Part shown: piece after piece, positions 39,660 to 48,433 of the stretch
Layout: each line of letters begins with the position of its first letter
How positions within the stretch are numbered: position 1 is the first letter of the stretch
Source of the DNA: Enterococcus sp. DIV0212c
Lineage (GTDB): Bacteria; Bacillota; Bacilli; Lactobacillales; Enterococcaceae
DNA: 64,000 nt
Assembly (NCBI RefSeq): GCF_017377505.1
Contig: NZ_JAFREN010000008.1
Coordinates: 62,001 to 126,000, forward strand
Direction: 5' to 3'
Notes under the pieces: generated by a model
What the model was told of the DNA's origin: nothing
What the model saw: only the letters and a program-made list of their open reading frames with translations
Database searches by the model: none
Position numbers and translations under genes: made by a program

Positions 39660-40445
39660 ATGATCTTGCAGGAAATTAATGTAAAATTAGATGTATTTGA
39701 AGGACCGTTAGATCTTTTATTGCATTTAATTCAAAAATTGGAAATTGATATTTATGATATTCCGATTGCTGCAGTGACCGAACAATATATGAATTACATT
39801 CACACCATGAAAACATTGGAATTGGAGATTGCTGGTGAATACATAGTGATGGCAGCAACGTTGATGGCAATCAAAAGTAAGATGCTGTTACCAAAACAAG
39901 AATTTGAAGTTTTTGAAGAGGATGAAATTCTAAGTGGTGAAGATCCACGAGATGCATTGGTTGCTCAGTTACTAGAGTATCGTAAATTTAAATATGCAGC
40001 TGGTCTTTTACATGAAAAAGAATCAGAAAGAAGTTTGTATTATACGAAAGAACCGATGGATATCGATGAATATAAAGAAGATAATCCATTTTTAGAGCCG
40101 AATCAATTGAATACGATCGATTTATTTCTTGCTTTTCATGCAATGCTAGAAAAGAAAAAAAGTCGTCAACCAGTAGAGACAACAGTTACCGGAGATGACG
40201 TATCTATTGAAGAGAAAATTACGACAATCTCGCAAAAAATGTGTCAAATCGATCGAGATACACCAGTGAATTTTGAATCTTTTTTCACTTCATATTCTAA
40301 ACAAGAAATCGTGACAACCTTTATGGCTTTGTTGGAATTAATGAAAAAAGGGATTGTTCATGTTGAACAAGAGGACAATTATAGTACGATTTTGCTATAC
40401 AATACGTCTGCAGAAATTGAAACAAGTACGGAGGAAACAGCGTGA
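39660..40445 (+). CDS. scpA: Segregation and condensation protein A
   Basis: ScpA is the kleisin that bridges SMC and ScpB in the condensin complex. The typical N terminus (VFEGPLDLLLHLIQKLEIDIYDIPIAAVTEQY) and a C-terminal winged helix (SKQEIVTTFMALLELMKKGIV) are present. 261 residues. The ribosome binding site is weak; ATG 39660 or TTG 39666 could start the protein. The end overlaps scpB by four bases (GTGA). Confidence 0.94.
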   Translation: MILQEINVKLDVFEGPLDLLLHLIQKLEIDIYDIPIAAVTEQYMNYIHTMKTLELEIAGEYIVMAATLMAIKSKMLLPKQEFEVFEEDEILSGEDPRDALVAQLLEYRKFKYAAGLLHEKESERSLYYTKEPMDIDEYKEDNPFLEPNQLNTIDLFLAFHAMLEKKKSRQPVETTVTGDDVSIEEKITTISQKMCQIDRDTPVNFESFFTSYSKQEIVTTFMALLELMKKGIVHVEQEDNYSTILLYNTSAEIETSTEETA

Positions 40446-41056
40446 CCACAGTTAGTCAAGTCGAAGCGATTCTGTTTGTTGTTGGAGAAGAAGGAATCGG
40501 CTTAGAACAATTATCTTATTTATTAGAATTATCTACTGCTAAAACTTATGAAGCATTGACGGCTTTAAAAGAGCGTTATGAATCAGATAAGCAATCAGCA
40601 TTAAATATTTTAGAAGTGGGTAACCATTTTGTATTGTCTACTAAGAAGGTTTTCGCACCATTATTAAAAAAATATGCACAATCACCTATCTCTAATTCAT
40701 TGTCTCAAGCTGCGCTTGAAACACTATCGATCGTTGCTTACAAGCAACCGATTTCAAGAGTAGAAGTAGATGAAATTAGAGGGGTACAATCAGCTGGATC
40801 TATGCAAAAATTAGTTGCTCGTCAATTGATTGAAGAAAAAGGACGAGTTGATGGACCTGGTCGAGCTATTTTATATGGGACAACGGCTTATTTTATGGAT
40901 TATTTTGGCTTAAGATCTTTGGAAGAATTGCCAGATATCCAGCAAATGGAAGAAGAAATCGCAGAAGAGTTACCTTTAGACCTCTTTTTCGACCGTTACA
41001 AAGAGTTAAATGAAGAAGAAACAACGGACACAAACGAATCGGAGGAAGAAAATTAA
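40442..41056 (+). CDS. scpB: Segregation and condensation protein B
   Basis: ScpB dimers bind ScpA and complete the SMC condensin. Two winged-helix domains are visible (residues 1-85; 90-170, with ETLSIVAYKQPISRVEVDEIRGV). Length 204 residues, with an acidic C-terminal tail. The start is GTG 40442 overlapping the scpA stop, with ACGGAGGAAA upstream. Confidence 0.94.
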   Translation: MTTVSQVEAILFVVGEEGIGLEQLSYLLELSTAKTYEALTALKERYESDKQSALNILEVGNHFVLSTKKVFAPLLKKYAQSPISNSLSQAALETLSIVAYKQPISRVEVDEIRGVQSAGSMQKLVARQLIEEKGRVDGPGRAILYGTTAYFMDYFGLRSLEELPDIQQMEEEIAEELPLDLFFDRYKELNEEETTDTNESEEEN

Positions 41057-41773
41057 ATGGAAAGACTTCAAAAAGTAATCGCGCACGCAGGAATTGCATC
41101 ACGTCGAAAAGCAGAAGAATATATTGTTAATGGACGTGTAAAAGTAAATGGAAAAATCGTTAGAGAACTAGGAACACAAGTAGGAAAAAATGATAAAGTT
41201 GAAGTTGATGATGTACCGATTTATAAGGAAGAATATGGCTATTATCTCTTCTACAAACCAAAAGGTGTTATTTCTGCCGTTTCTGATGATAAAGGTAGAA
41301 AAGTTGTTACAGATTTTTTCTCACACATCAAAGAACGAATTTATCCTGTGGGCAGATTAGATTATGATACTTCAGGATTGTTGTTATTAACAAATGATGG
41401 TGAGTTTTCTCAAAAATTAACACATCCAAGTCATGAAATTGATAAAGTTTATGTAGCCAAAGTAAAAGGATTAGCCAAAAAACATGATTTACTTCCGCTA
41501 ACTAAAGGAATGAAAATCGAAGGATACAAAACAGCACCTGCCGCTTTTGAGATCATATCTGTCGATTTAAAAACAAACACTAGTATTGTGGAATTAACGA
41601 TTCACGAAGGCCGCAATCATCAAGTGAAAAATATGCTAAAAGCAGTAGGCTATCCTGTTCAAAAACTAAAAAGAGAAAAATATGGTGATTTAACTCTAAA
41701 AGGATTACGTCCTGGCGAATACCGTAATTTGAATAAAAAAGAAATTAGTGTCTTGATGAACCAATCAAAATAA
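41057..41773 (+). CDS. rluB: 23S rRNA pseudouridine synthase (RluB family)
   Basis: A 238-residue enzyme that isomerises uridine in 23S rRNA. The N-terminal S4 RNA-binding domain is ERLQKVIAHAGIASRRKAEEYIVNGRVKVNG. The catalytic aspartate is in YPVGRLDYDTSGLLLLTNDG, and LTIHEGRNHQVKNML is the other family signature. It starts directly after the scpB stop with GGAGGAAG upstream. The order scpA-scpB-rluB is conserved in Firmicutes. Confidence 0.94.
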   Translation: MERLQKVIAHAGIASRRKAEEYIVNGRVKVNGKIVRELGTQVGKNDKVEVDDVPIYKEEYGYYLFYKPKGVISAVSDDKGRKVVTDFFSHIKERIYPVGRLDYDTSGLLLLTNDGEFSQKLTHPSHEIDKVYVAKVKGLAKKHDLLPLTKGMKIEGYKTAPAAFEIISVDLKTNTSIVELTIHEGRNHQVKNMLKAVGYPVQKLKREKYGDLTLKGLRPGEYRNLNKKEISVLMNQSK

Positions 41774-41775
41774 AA

Positions 41776-41850
41776 ACAACAAGGTTAAACGTGGAACCGT
41801 AGCATAATTCCTAAAAAATTACTTCTGATCCCAACATTTATCTGGATTTT
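41776..41850 (+). repeat. Family A repeat fragment before the rluB terminator
   Basis: Contains GGTTAAACGTGGAACCG, CTTCTGATCCCAAC and TTTATCTGGATT, matching the right end of the full repeat (CTTCTGCTCCCACCG, TTTATCCGGATT). The terminator follows at once, as in the other copies. Confidence 0.6.
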
Positions 41851-41898
41851 ACGTAACAGAGAGACACTCATAGAGTATATCTCTGTTACGTATTTTTT
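41851..41898 (+). terminator. Terminator after rluB
   Basis: ACGTAACAGAGA pairs with TCTCTGTTACGT, with a loop containing GACACTCATAGAGT, followed by a T run. Confidence 0.9.
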
Positions 41899-41925
41899 GT
41901 GTTTTAAATGTGAAATGCGTAACTA

Positions 41926-41953
41926 TTGCTTTTTTCAAAAAAGGTTGTATACT
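41926..41953 (+). promoter_or_regulatory. Promoter of the FMN riboswitch-ribU transcript
   Basis: TTGCTT at 41926-41931, a 16-base spacer, and TATACT at 41948-41953, about 23 bases before the riboswitch. Confidence 0.7.
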
Positions 41954-41976
41954 ATAAGAGTACAAAAATTTAATAA

Positions 41977-42103
41977 AGGTTCGTCTTCAGGGGCAGGGTG
42001 AAATTCCCGACCGGTGGTTATAGTCCACGACCTACTTCATTTGAAGTGGCTGAATTGGTGAAATTCCAATACCGACAGTAAAGTCTGGATAAAGAAGATA
42101 GGG
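41977..42103 (+). ncRNA. FMN riboswitch (RFN element)
   Basis: All the conserved blocks are present in order: AGGGGCAGGGTGAAATTCCC, GACCGGTGGT, a variable hairpin (TACTTCATTTGAAGTGG), GGTGAAATTCCAAT, ACCGACAGT and AGTCTGGAT. It binds FMN and reduces expression of the gene downstream, here the riboflavin transporter ribU, probably through the terminator at 42141-42173. Confidence 0.96.
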
Positions 42104-42140
42104 CTTATTTGAATTGGCATTTTTCAGATAAGATAACTCT

Positions 42141-42173
42141 ACTCTATTTTCCCTGCTGGAAAATAGAGTTTTT
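42141..42173 (+). terminator. Riboswitch-controlled terminator
   Basis: ACTCTATTTTCC pairs with GGAAAATAGAGT, five-base loop and a T run. It lies 38 bases after the riboswitch aptamer, as expected for a transcriptional OFF switch. Confidence 0.85.
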
Positions 42174-42200
42174 GCTGTGAATCACTACGATTGGCCAAAG

Positions 42201-42285
42201 GACAGAGTAGATGATGAACAGTACTTGGCGAACAAAGTGAGAGAAGTCACCTAACTAGTGAATCACAATATTGTGTTCATCCCAT
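42201..42285. repeat. Family B repeat, copy 2
   Basis: Shares CAGAGTAGATGATGAACAG, TACTTGGCGAAC, GTGAGAGAAGTC and ACTAGTGAATCAC with the copy at 5-75. The ends GATGAACA and TGTTCATC can pair, so it may fold as one structure. It lies in the ribU leader after the riboswitch terminator. Confidence 0.7.
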
Positions 42286-42309
42286 CAAAATCTAGGAGCT
42301 AAACCTCTA

Positions 42310-42392
42310 AGAATTGAGGGGCAGAGCAGATGATGAACAGCGCTTAAGCAACGAGGTGAGAGAAGTCACCTTCGTATTGAAACACCATGCTT
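42310..42392. repeat. Family B repeat, copy 3
   Basis: GGGGCAGAGCAGATGATGAA followed by GCAACGAGGTGAGAGAAGTC. AGGTGA and TCACCT form a small hairpin in this copy. It lies about 45 bases after copy 2 in the same orientation. The stretch 42393-42550 up to ribU shows no gene or clear site. Confidence 0.65.
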
Positions 42393-42568
42393 AACTAAAA
42401 CTAAATATGAGTGAATCTTTTTTCCAACGAAATAATGTGGCTGTATATAGTTACAGAAATCGTACCGTTTGACCAAACAACAAACACAGCAAATCAAGAG
42501 CAATTAATGAAAAAGTCAATTTAGAAAAGTTCGTTTGAAGATGGGTCCTTTTAACAGGAGGATTTCAT

Positions 42569-43177
42569 ATGCGAAACAACAAGGTACAAAAAATGGTAAG
42601 TGTAGCAATGTTAGCAGCAATAGGTGTGGTTTTACAGTTTGTAGCGTTTCCGATCATACCCTCATTAAGTTTTTTAAAAATTGATTTTAGCGACATCCCA
42701 GTTATGATCAGTATGTTCTTATTCGGCCCGCTAGCCGGAATCAGTACAGCATTTATACGATCAGCATTGCATCTATTTACAACGGGGGCTTCGCCGCAAA
42801 ACTTAGTGGGAGATGTAGCTAGCTTTTTTGCCACAACGGTTTTCACTTTGCCGATGTATTATTTTTTCAAACGTGGAAGCGACAAGCTTTCGAATAAAAT
42901 CTTAGGTATTTCTACAGGAATAATTGCTTTGACGGTTTTTATGGGTGTAGCCAATTACTTTGTGATCACACCGCTTTATTTAAAACTATTCGGCGTATCA
43001 GCGGGACAATTTTTAGGAATGTCACTAGCAAAATATGTTACGATCGGAATTATTCCATTTAACTTGATCAAAGGCGCAATTGTTAGTACGGTTTTCTTAA
43101 TTCTTCATGCTAAATTATTACCATGGTTATCTAGAAAACAACATCAGTTGGGCAATAAAAAACCATTACCAAAATAA
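42569..43177 (+). CDS. ribU: Riboflavin transporter RibU (ECF substrate-binding subunit)
   Basis: A 202-residue S component with six membrane segments. The first helix KMVSVAMLAAIGVVLQF and the motif FSDIPVMISMFLFGPLAGI are typical of RibU. It captures riboflavin and works with a shared EcfAA'T module encoded elsewhere. The FMN riboswitch upstream supports the substrate. CAGGAGG is 8 bases before the ATG. A terminator-like hairpin follows at 43195-43236. Confidence 0.94.
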   Translation: MRNNKVQKMVSVAMLAAIGVVLQFVAFPIIPSLSFLKIDFSDIPVMISMFLFGPLAGISTAFIRSALHLFTTGASPQNLVGDVASFFATTVFTLPMYYFFKRGSDKLSNKILGISTGIIALTVFMGVANYFVITPLYLKLFGVSAGQFLGMSLAKYVTIGIIPFNLIKGAIVSTVFLILHAKLLPWLSRKQHQLGNKKPLPK

Positions 43178-43194
43178 CGTATGGATAAATAGGT

Positions 43195-43236
43195 AAAGCA
43201 TGGGACGAAACGTTTAGTTTTGTTCTGTGCTTCTTT
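43195..43236 (+). terminator. Terminator after ribU
   Basis: AAAGCATGGGACGAAAC pairs imperfectly with GTTTTGTTCTGTGCTT; T-rich sequence follows. Confidence 0.7.
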
Positions 43237-43317
43237 TAGTCTTCAAGGCAAAAAAGCGTAATTACTGAGTTGTTTCTGATAAAATAGATAATGAGAACGA
43301 ATCGGAGGAGAAGTTAA

Positions 43318-44043
43318 ATGAAAAAATGGCAGAAGCGACTACTTTTGATAATTGGAGTGGTCATAGCATTTATTTTAGTGGGTTTATTTTATATAAAAAC
43401 AATCACATATACACCCGCCACAGATGCATTAGCAATATCTAAAAAAGCGACAAATGAGAATGGTGTCTTGTTTTTTGAAGGTGATCAAGAAAAGCCAGCT
43501 CTGATTTTTTATCAAGGAGCATTGGTTGAAAATGCCAGTTATAGTATTTGGGCTGAAAAAGTTGCTCAAGCTGGTTTTTCAGTTTATCTGGTATATGAAC
43601 CGTTGAACTTAGCTGTTTTAGGTCAAAATAAAGCAGAAAAAATCATCCAAGCTAACCATTTAAGCAATTATGTAATTGGCGGACACTCACTAGGTGGTGT
43701 GATGGCGAGTCGATTTGCGGCAGAACAAAAGAAACAAAGTGAGTTGAAAGGTGTATTTTTCTTAGCAAGTTATCCTGATGAAAAAGGCAGTCTGGCGCAA
43801 TTTAACGGACAGGTTCTTTCGCTAACGGGGTCTGAAGATGGTGTTTTGAATTGGTCAGCGTATGATAAAGCCAAGGAATATTTACCAAAACAAACAGTTT
43901 ACCATGAAATAAAAGGCGGTAACCACGCCGGATTTGGTAGTTATGGGGAACAAAAAGGGGACAAACCTGCGGCCATAAATAATCAAGAACAACAAGAAGA
44001 GGTAGCCAAACAATTAATTGAGTGGTTGAATACAATAAAATGA
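43318..44043 (+). CDS. Alpha/beta hydrolase with N-terminal membrane anchor
   Basis: A 241-residue protein: a membrane segment at about 9-26, then a compact alpha/beta hydrolase domain with nucleophile serine in GGHSLGGVMAS, acid near LTGSEDGVL and histidine in GGNHAGFGSYG. It fits the alpha/beta hydrolase_5 (PF12695-type) family, whose members cleave esters or act on carbohydrates; the substrate is unknown. GGAGGAG precedes the ATG. Confidence 0.87.
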   Translation: MKKWQKRLLLIIGVVIAFILVGLFYIKTITYTPATDALAISKKATNENGVLFFEGDQEKPALIFYQGALVENASYSIWAEKVAQAGFSVYLVYEPLNLAVLGQNKAEKIIQANHLSNYVIGGHSLGGVMASRFAAEQKKQSELKGVFFLASYPDEKGSLAQFNGQVLSLTGSEDGVLNWSAYDKAKEYLPKQTVYHEIKGGNHAGFGSYGEQKGDKPAAINNQEQQEEVAKQLIEWLNTIK

Positions 44044-44050
44044 AAAAAAT

Positions 44051-44097
44051 AAAAGAAGCTGAGATATGACTCCAAAAGTGGTGCCTCAGCTTCTTTT
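44051..44097. terminator. Bidirectional terminator with the family A loop
   Basis: AAAAGAAGCTGAG pairs with CTCAGCTTCTTTT. The loop begins ATATGACTCC, close to the loop in the terminators at 36257 and 49718, although the stem is different. Confidence 0.88.
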
Positions 44098-44110
44098 AAT
44101 CCAATCTATT

Positions 44111-44323
44111 CTATTTTTCTAGAATCTCTATTGCACGTACAGGACATTTGCGGTACGCTGTTAACGCATTGTCCCTTTTATTTTCGGGAACAAATTCTTG
44201 GAGAGCCTCATGATCATTTTTCAAAATGACGATTCCGTCATCATTATAATCAAAAATTTCAGGAGCATATACCTGGCAAAGTCCGCAAGCAATACATTTT
44301 TCAGGAATTATTTTACATAACAT
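44111..44323 (-). CDS. fer: Single-cluster ferredoxin
   Basis: A 70-residue [4Fe-4S] ferredoxin: cysteines in KCIACGLCQVYAPEIF and the distal KCPVRAIEI provide the ligands. Electron carrier; partner unknown. The start MLCKIIPEKC is chosen because AGGAT lies 8 bases upstream; nine upstream codons lack a site. Divergent from ypbB, as in Bacillus, where fer, ypbB and recS cluster. Confidence 0.92.
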   Translation of the reverse strand: MLCKIIPEKCIACGLCQVYAPEIFDYNDDGIVILKNDHEALQEFVPENKRDNALTAYRKCPVRAIEILEK

Positions 44324-44363
44324 ATGTGCACATCCTATTCTATCATTCAAAAGAGGTGAAAAT

Positions 44364-45395
44364 ATGGACTCTTTATTTATTTTAGCGTTATTTCAACACG
44401 GTTACAAGGCTCGGACGTCAACTTTGTATCATCTGTTAAAAGGAAAACGAACGAGCTCGGTTTTACTATATGGTTTTTTATACGAAAACCTACCTTTTTT
44501 TCAATTAACACCAGAACTTCCTGAAGCCCAGTTTAACAGAAAGCTAGATGAATTGGTTGAGCAAGAGCTATTAATTTTAAATGCTGATAACGAGGCTCAA
44601 CTAACAGTTCAAGGCAAACGAAGGCTAGCTCAAGAGAAATGTTGTTTTACTTGGATCGATAATTATCGATTTGGCAAAACAGATGAAACCATTTGGCGTT
44701 TAGTCCAATTTTTGGTACAAGTCATTTCTCATTTATCTTATGAGGATAAGCAATATATTCCTCTCGAGCAATCGCCATTGTACCAAAAACAAGTAAAAAA
44801 GTACATCAAATCAATGCCGAAAGCGCAATTAATTGAAACAGTTAGGAAAGAATTAACTCAGATTCTTTCTTATTTGCCTAAAAAAGAAGCAAACTTTTTT
44901 GCTCAGCAGTTTTCAGGATATCAGCAAATTGGCAAGACATCGTATCAATCAATGGACGACACTGACAAACCATTTCAACGGTTTTTGCAAAGAAAAGAAA
45001 TGCTTCATCATTTATTGCATCTAATTTTACAAATGCCGGAAGGGAGTTCTTTGAGAGCACTTATCTTACCTTTGGTTAAACAAAACGAAAATCAAAGTAT
45101 GAACGAAACTAAGCATTATCTGGCATTTCAACTTTCAATAGAAGAATTGGCTCAACAACGTAGAGTGAAAAAAAGCACTGTGCAGGATCATCTGATAGAA
45201 CTAGCATTGACAGAAGTGTTTCCCTTCAATACGTTTATCACCAAAAAGACCTACCATTTATTAGATGAGTATTCAGGCCCATACCAAGAGTGGGTGTATC
45301 GTTCCATAAAACAAAGCAATCCAGAACTTGATTATTTTGAGTTTCGTTTATATCAAATCCAAAAACTTAGAGAGGAAAGAGATCAGAACGAATGA
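44364..45395 (+). CDS. ypbB: YpbB-like helix-turn-helix protein
   Basis: A 343-residue protein corresponding to Bacillus YpbB. A C-terminal helix-turn-helix (FQLSIEELAQQRRVKKSTVQDHLIELAL) is like the RecQ-associated HTH_40 domain. Function unknown; fused or adjacent to RecQ helicases across Firmicutes, which suggests a role with RecS. AGAGGTG is upstream of the ATG, and its stop overlaps recS by four bases. Confidence 0.85.
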   Translation: MDSLFILALFQHGYKARTSTLYHLLKGKRTSSVLLYGFLYENLPFFQLTPELPEAQFNRKLDELVEQELLILNADNEAQLTVQGKRRLAQEKCCFTWIDNYRFGKTDETIWRLVQFLVQVISHLSYEDKQYIPLEQSPLYQKQVKKYIKSMPKAQLIETVRKELTQILSYLPKKEANFFAQQFSGYQQIGKTSYQSMDDTDKPFQRFLQRKEMLHHLLHLILQMPEGSSLRALILPLVKQNENQSMNETKHYLAFQLSIEELAQQRRVKKSTVQDHLIELALTEVFPFNTFITKKTYHLLDEYSGPYQEWVYRSIKQSNPELDYFEFRLYQIQKLREERDQNE

Positions 45396-46834
45396 CAATC
45401 AATTTAGAACAAGTATTATATGATAAATTTGGCTTCAATACATTTAAACCAGGACAAAAAGAAGTGATCCAACAACTCTTACAAAAACAAGATACCTTAG
45501 CTGTTTTACCAACGGGGACAGGGAAATCGTTGTGTTATCAATTTGTTGGGCAGTTAGTGGAAGGAACAGTGATTATTGTTTCGCCGCTATTGTCATTAAT
45601 GGAAGATCAAGCGATCCAATTACAAAGAAAAGGTGAAACTCGTGTGATCGCTTTAAACAGCAGTTTATCTTTTATAGAAAAGCAGTATGTGATAAATCAT
45701 TTAGGTAATTACAAATTCATCTTGGTTAGTCCAGAAACGCTCATGCAAAAAGAAGTTAGAAAAAAAATCGCCCGTCTAAAAATTGCGTTATTTGTAGTAG
45801 ATGAAGCGCATTGCGTTTCACAATGGGGTGTTGATTTTAGACCAGAATATACTAAGCTAGCTAAAATTCAAGAAGAATGTGGCTATCCATTGACTTTAGC
45901 TTTGACCGCCACAGCGACACCAGCTGTAAAAAAAGAGATTATTAAGCAGGTATTTACTCACCGTAAACATATTTCAGAGGTGATTTTTTCCGTAAATCGT
46001 CCGAACATTGGTTTAATCGTCAATCAAACGACGGAAAAAAAGGATACGCTACTCTTTTATTTAACGCAACTGAAAAACAAAGGAATCATTTATTGCGCAA
46101 CTAGGAAGAATGCCGAAATGATCAATCAATTAATAAAAGAGCAAACAAATTTAAAAACAGCTTTTTACCATGGCGGACTGACACCAAATGAGCGCAGTTT
46201 ATTGCAGCAGCAATTTGTGTCTAATCAACTTGATGTATTATGTGCGACGAATGCTTTTGGCATGGGAATTGATAAACCAGATGTGCGTTTTGTTATTCAT
46301 TATGATTGTCCAGACAGTTTAGAAAATTATGTTCAAGAATTTGGTCGAGCAGGTCGTGATGGACAACCAAGTGTTGCGATTTTACTTTATCAAAAAGGGG
46401 ACGAATCAATTCATTATTATTTCCAAACAGAAAGTCGACTTGATCGTTTGCTTTTGAATGAACTCAGTACATCACAAGTAGAAGATCAGGAAAAATTTTT
46501 ACCAGTTTTAAATGAAATTCAGCAAAAATGGCTGCAAGGATATTTAGAAAAGGACTACACGATCGAAGAACTAGAACAAAGATTATTAAGAAAAGAGAAA
46601 GAACGTCAACAACAGTTACATAGTATGTTAAACTATATCAATGAAGAAAAATGCCGTCGTGTGTTCATTCAGCAGTATTTCTCAGAAGAAAACAAAGAAA
46701 CAACTCAAGAAAATTGTTGTGATCGATGTGGCTTATCCTTTGACAACTACAAAGTTCAAATAGTACAATCACCAGAAGAAAACGAAATCTCTGAACAATG
46801 GGAGGACATTTTGATAAGATTATTTAAAGAATGA
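45392..46834 (+). CDS. recS: RecQ-family ATP-dependent DNA helicase (RecS)
   Basis: A 480-residue superfamily 2 helicase with Q motif FKPGQKEVI, Walker A LPTGTGKSLCYQ, DEAH box VVDEAHCVSQWG, and motif VI QEFGRAGRDGQPS. A zinc-binding region (CRRVFIQQYF...CCDRCGL) follows. It lacks the HRDC domain of RecQ, as RecS-type helicases do. Role in DNA repair and replication restart. Coupled to ypbB by an ATGA overlap. Confidence 0.9.
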   Translation: MTINLEQVLYDKFGFNTFKPGQKEVIQQLLQKQDTLAVLPTGTGKSLCYQFVGQLVEGTVIIVSPLLSLMEDQAIQLQRKGETRVIALNSSLSFIEKQYVINHLGNYKFILVSPETLMQKEVRKKIARLKIALFVVDEAHCVSQWGVDFRPEYTKLAKIQEECGYPLTLALTATATPAVKKEIIKQVFTHRKHISEVIFSVNRPNIGLIVNQTTEKKDTLLFYLTQLKNKGIIYCATRKNAEMINQLIKEQTNLKTAFYHGGLTPNERSLLQQQFVSNQLDVLCATNAFGMGIDKPDVRFVIHYDCPDSLENYVQEFGRAGRDGQPSVAILLYQKGDESIHYYFQTESRLDRLLLNELSTSQVEDQEKFLPVLNEIQQKWLQGYLEKDYTIEELEQRLLRKEKERQQQLHSMLNYINEEKCRRVFIQQYFSEENKETTQENCCDRCGLSFDNYKVQIVQSPEENEISEQWEDILIRLFKE

Positions 46835-46913
46835 AAATAATCTTTTTTTAGACTGCAGTAGATAAAAAGCTGTGGTATAATAGCAAACGAGAGAATTTTA
46901 GGAGGAACGATAC

Positions 46914-47447
46914 GTGAGTAAAAAAGATAAGAAAAAACCATCAGGTGCACGTGAACCTTGGGAGCAATCAATTTATGAAACAGATAAGAATGCAGGAGGC
47001 TCCCGCTCAGAAAAACGTCAACAAAAAAAGGGAAATACAGTCTTTCTAACAATTTTAGTTATTCTTTTGCTATTGATCATTGCCTTACCAGTAGGGACAT
47101 ATCTTTATGTGATGAGAGATAAAACGGACAATAAAGAAGCTAGTCAACCGTCGTCTTCTGTTGTTGTCCAATCATCAACGAAGAATAGTTCTTCTACACA
47201 GCCATCATCTTCAAGTGCACCACAAGAGTCATCAGAAGCAGTGAACAGCGAAAGCAGCGCGCCGCAAGAGACGACGCCAACAAGTCAAGCTGCAGAAGAA
47301 ACACCTGTGTACACAGAAGTTCTTAATGGCGAAGGTCCAAACCAAGTTGCCACAAGAAATGGTATTACAACAGATGAATTATTACAGTTGAATGGTTTGT
47401 CATTGAATTCTGTTTTACAACCAGGTCAATCTTTACGAGTGAAATAA
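46914..47447 (+). CDS. Membrane-anchored LysM protein (YpbE-like)
   Basis: A 177-residue protein: charged cytoplasmic N terminus (1-40), one membrane segment (42-66), a Ser/Pro/Glu-rich linker (70-135) and a C-terminal LysM domain (QVATRNGITTDELLQLNGLSLNSVLQPGQSLRV) that binds peptidoglycan outside. It corresponds by position and layout to Bacillus YpbE. GTG start at 46914 with AGGAGG upstream; TATAAT at 46876-46881 is the likely -10. Confidence 0.87.
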   Translation: MSKKDKKKPSGAREPWEQSIYETDKNAGGSRSEKRQQKKGNTVFLTILVILLLLIIALPVGTYLYVMRDKTDNKEASQPSSSVVVQSSTKNSSSTQPSSSSAPQESSEAVNSESSAPQETTPTSQAAEETPVYTEVLNGEGPNQVATRNGITTDELLQLNGLSLNSVLQPGQSLRVK

Positions 47448-47483
47448 TAAAAATCAGTAGAAATTAATTTCTACTGATGCTAA

Positions 47484-47525
47484 GGGTCTGAAACAAAACA
47501 GTTCATGTTTTGTACCAGACTCTTT
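47484..47525 (+). terminator. Terminator after the LysM gene
   Basis: GTCTG pairs with CAGAC, and ACAAAACA with TGTTTTGT inside; a short T run follows. A smaller hairpin (AGTAGAAATT/AATTTCTACT) lies just before it at 47455-47477. Confidence 0.78.
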
Positions 47526-47553
47526 TACTATGTGATAAACAGAGGAGTTTACT

Positions 47554-48222
47554 ATGAAGAAGATAAGCATTGCTATTGATGGTCCAGCATCATCCGGGAA
47601 AAGTACAGTGGCAAAAATTTTGGCAAAAAAATTAAATGATATTTATTGTGATACGGGAGCAATGTATCGAGTATTAACTTATTTAGCCATCAAAAATGAT
47701 GTGGATTTTGAAGATGAAGAAGGTTTAGTAACGTTATGTCTTGAACATACAATTTCGTTTAAACAGACCGATAAAGAGCAACTTGTATTTATAGATGGGA
47801 TCGAAGTAACGGAGGAAATCAGACAACCTGATGTGACCAATGCAGTATCGATTGTTGCAAAACATGCTGCTGTTCGGGAAAAGATGGTTGAATTACAGCA
47901 AAAAATTGGTCGCGCAGGCGGAGTTGTAATGGATGGACGAGACATTGGGACAGCAGTGTTACCAGATGCAGAAGTTAAAATTTTCTTAGTTGCCAGTGTA
48001 GAAGAACGAGCAGAAAGACGCTACAAGGAAAATGTGGAAAAAGGAATCACAACCGATTTTGATACCTTAAAAAAAGAAATCGAACATCGGGATTATCTTG
48101 ACTCAACGAGGGAAGTCTCACCGCTAAAACAAGCAAAAGATGCCATAAAAATCGATACGACAGGTATGAACATAGACGAAGTTGTAAAAGCAATCGAAGA
48201 GATCATTTTGGCGAAAAGTTAA
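47554..48222 (+). CDS. cmk: Cytidylate kinase
   Basis: A 222-residue enzyme phosphorylating CMP and dCMP. P-loop [21 protein letters not shown]-binding region YCDTGAMYR and [14 protein letters not shown], and the lid [22 protein letters not shown] precedes the ATG. The order cmk then rpsA then der matches Bacillus (cmk-ypfD-der). Confidence 0.96.
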   Translation: MKKISIAIDGPASSGKSTVAKILAKKLNDIYCDTGAMYRVLTYLAIKNDVDFEDEEGLVTLCLEHTISFKQTDKEQLVFIDGIEVTEEIRQPDVTNAVSIVAKHAAVREKMVELQQKIGRAGGVVMDGRDIGTAVLPDAEVKIFLVASVEERAERRYKENVEKGITTDFDTLKKEIEHRDYLDSTREVSPLKQAKDAIKIDTTGMNIDEVVKAIEEIILAKS

Positions 48223-48433
48223 GCTGGGATATCCTGTAATTAAAGACAAAGAACGGTGTAACTTCATACAAAGTTATACTTTCTTTGCCTTTAAGCAAGA
48301 AAATTTCAGCTTATTTCAAAGAAAAAAAATAAAATGAGAGAAATCGCTTTATTTTTTCAGTGAAATCCCGTACTATTAAAGAAGTAGGTCAGTTTTTTAC
48401 GAATTTTTGGGTGGCATAGGAGGATAAGTATTC

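Noticed and set aside
41785..41800. ACGTGGAACCGTAG looks like part of a T-box (GTGGNACCGCG).
   Set aside because: It lies downstream of rluB inside a family A repeat fragment ahead of a terminator, there is no specifier stem or start codon following, and similar repeat copies differ at these bases.
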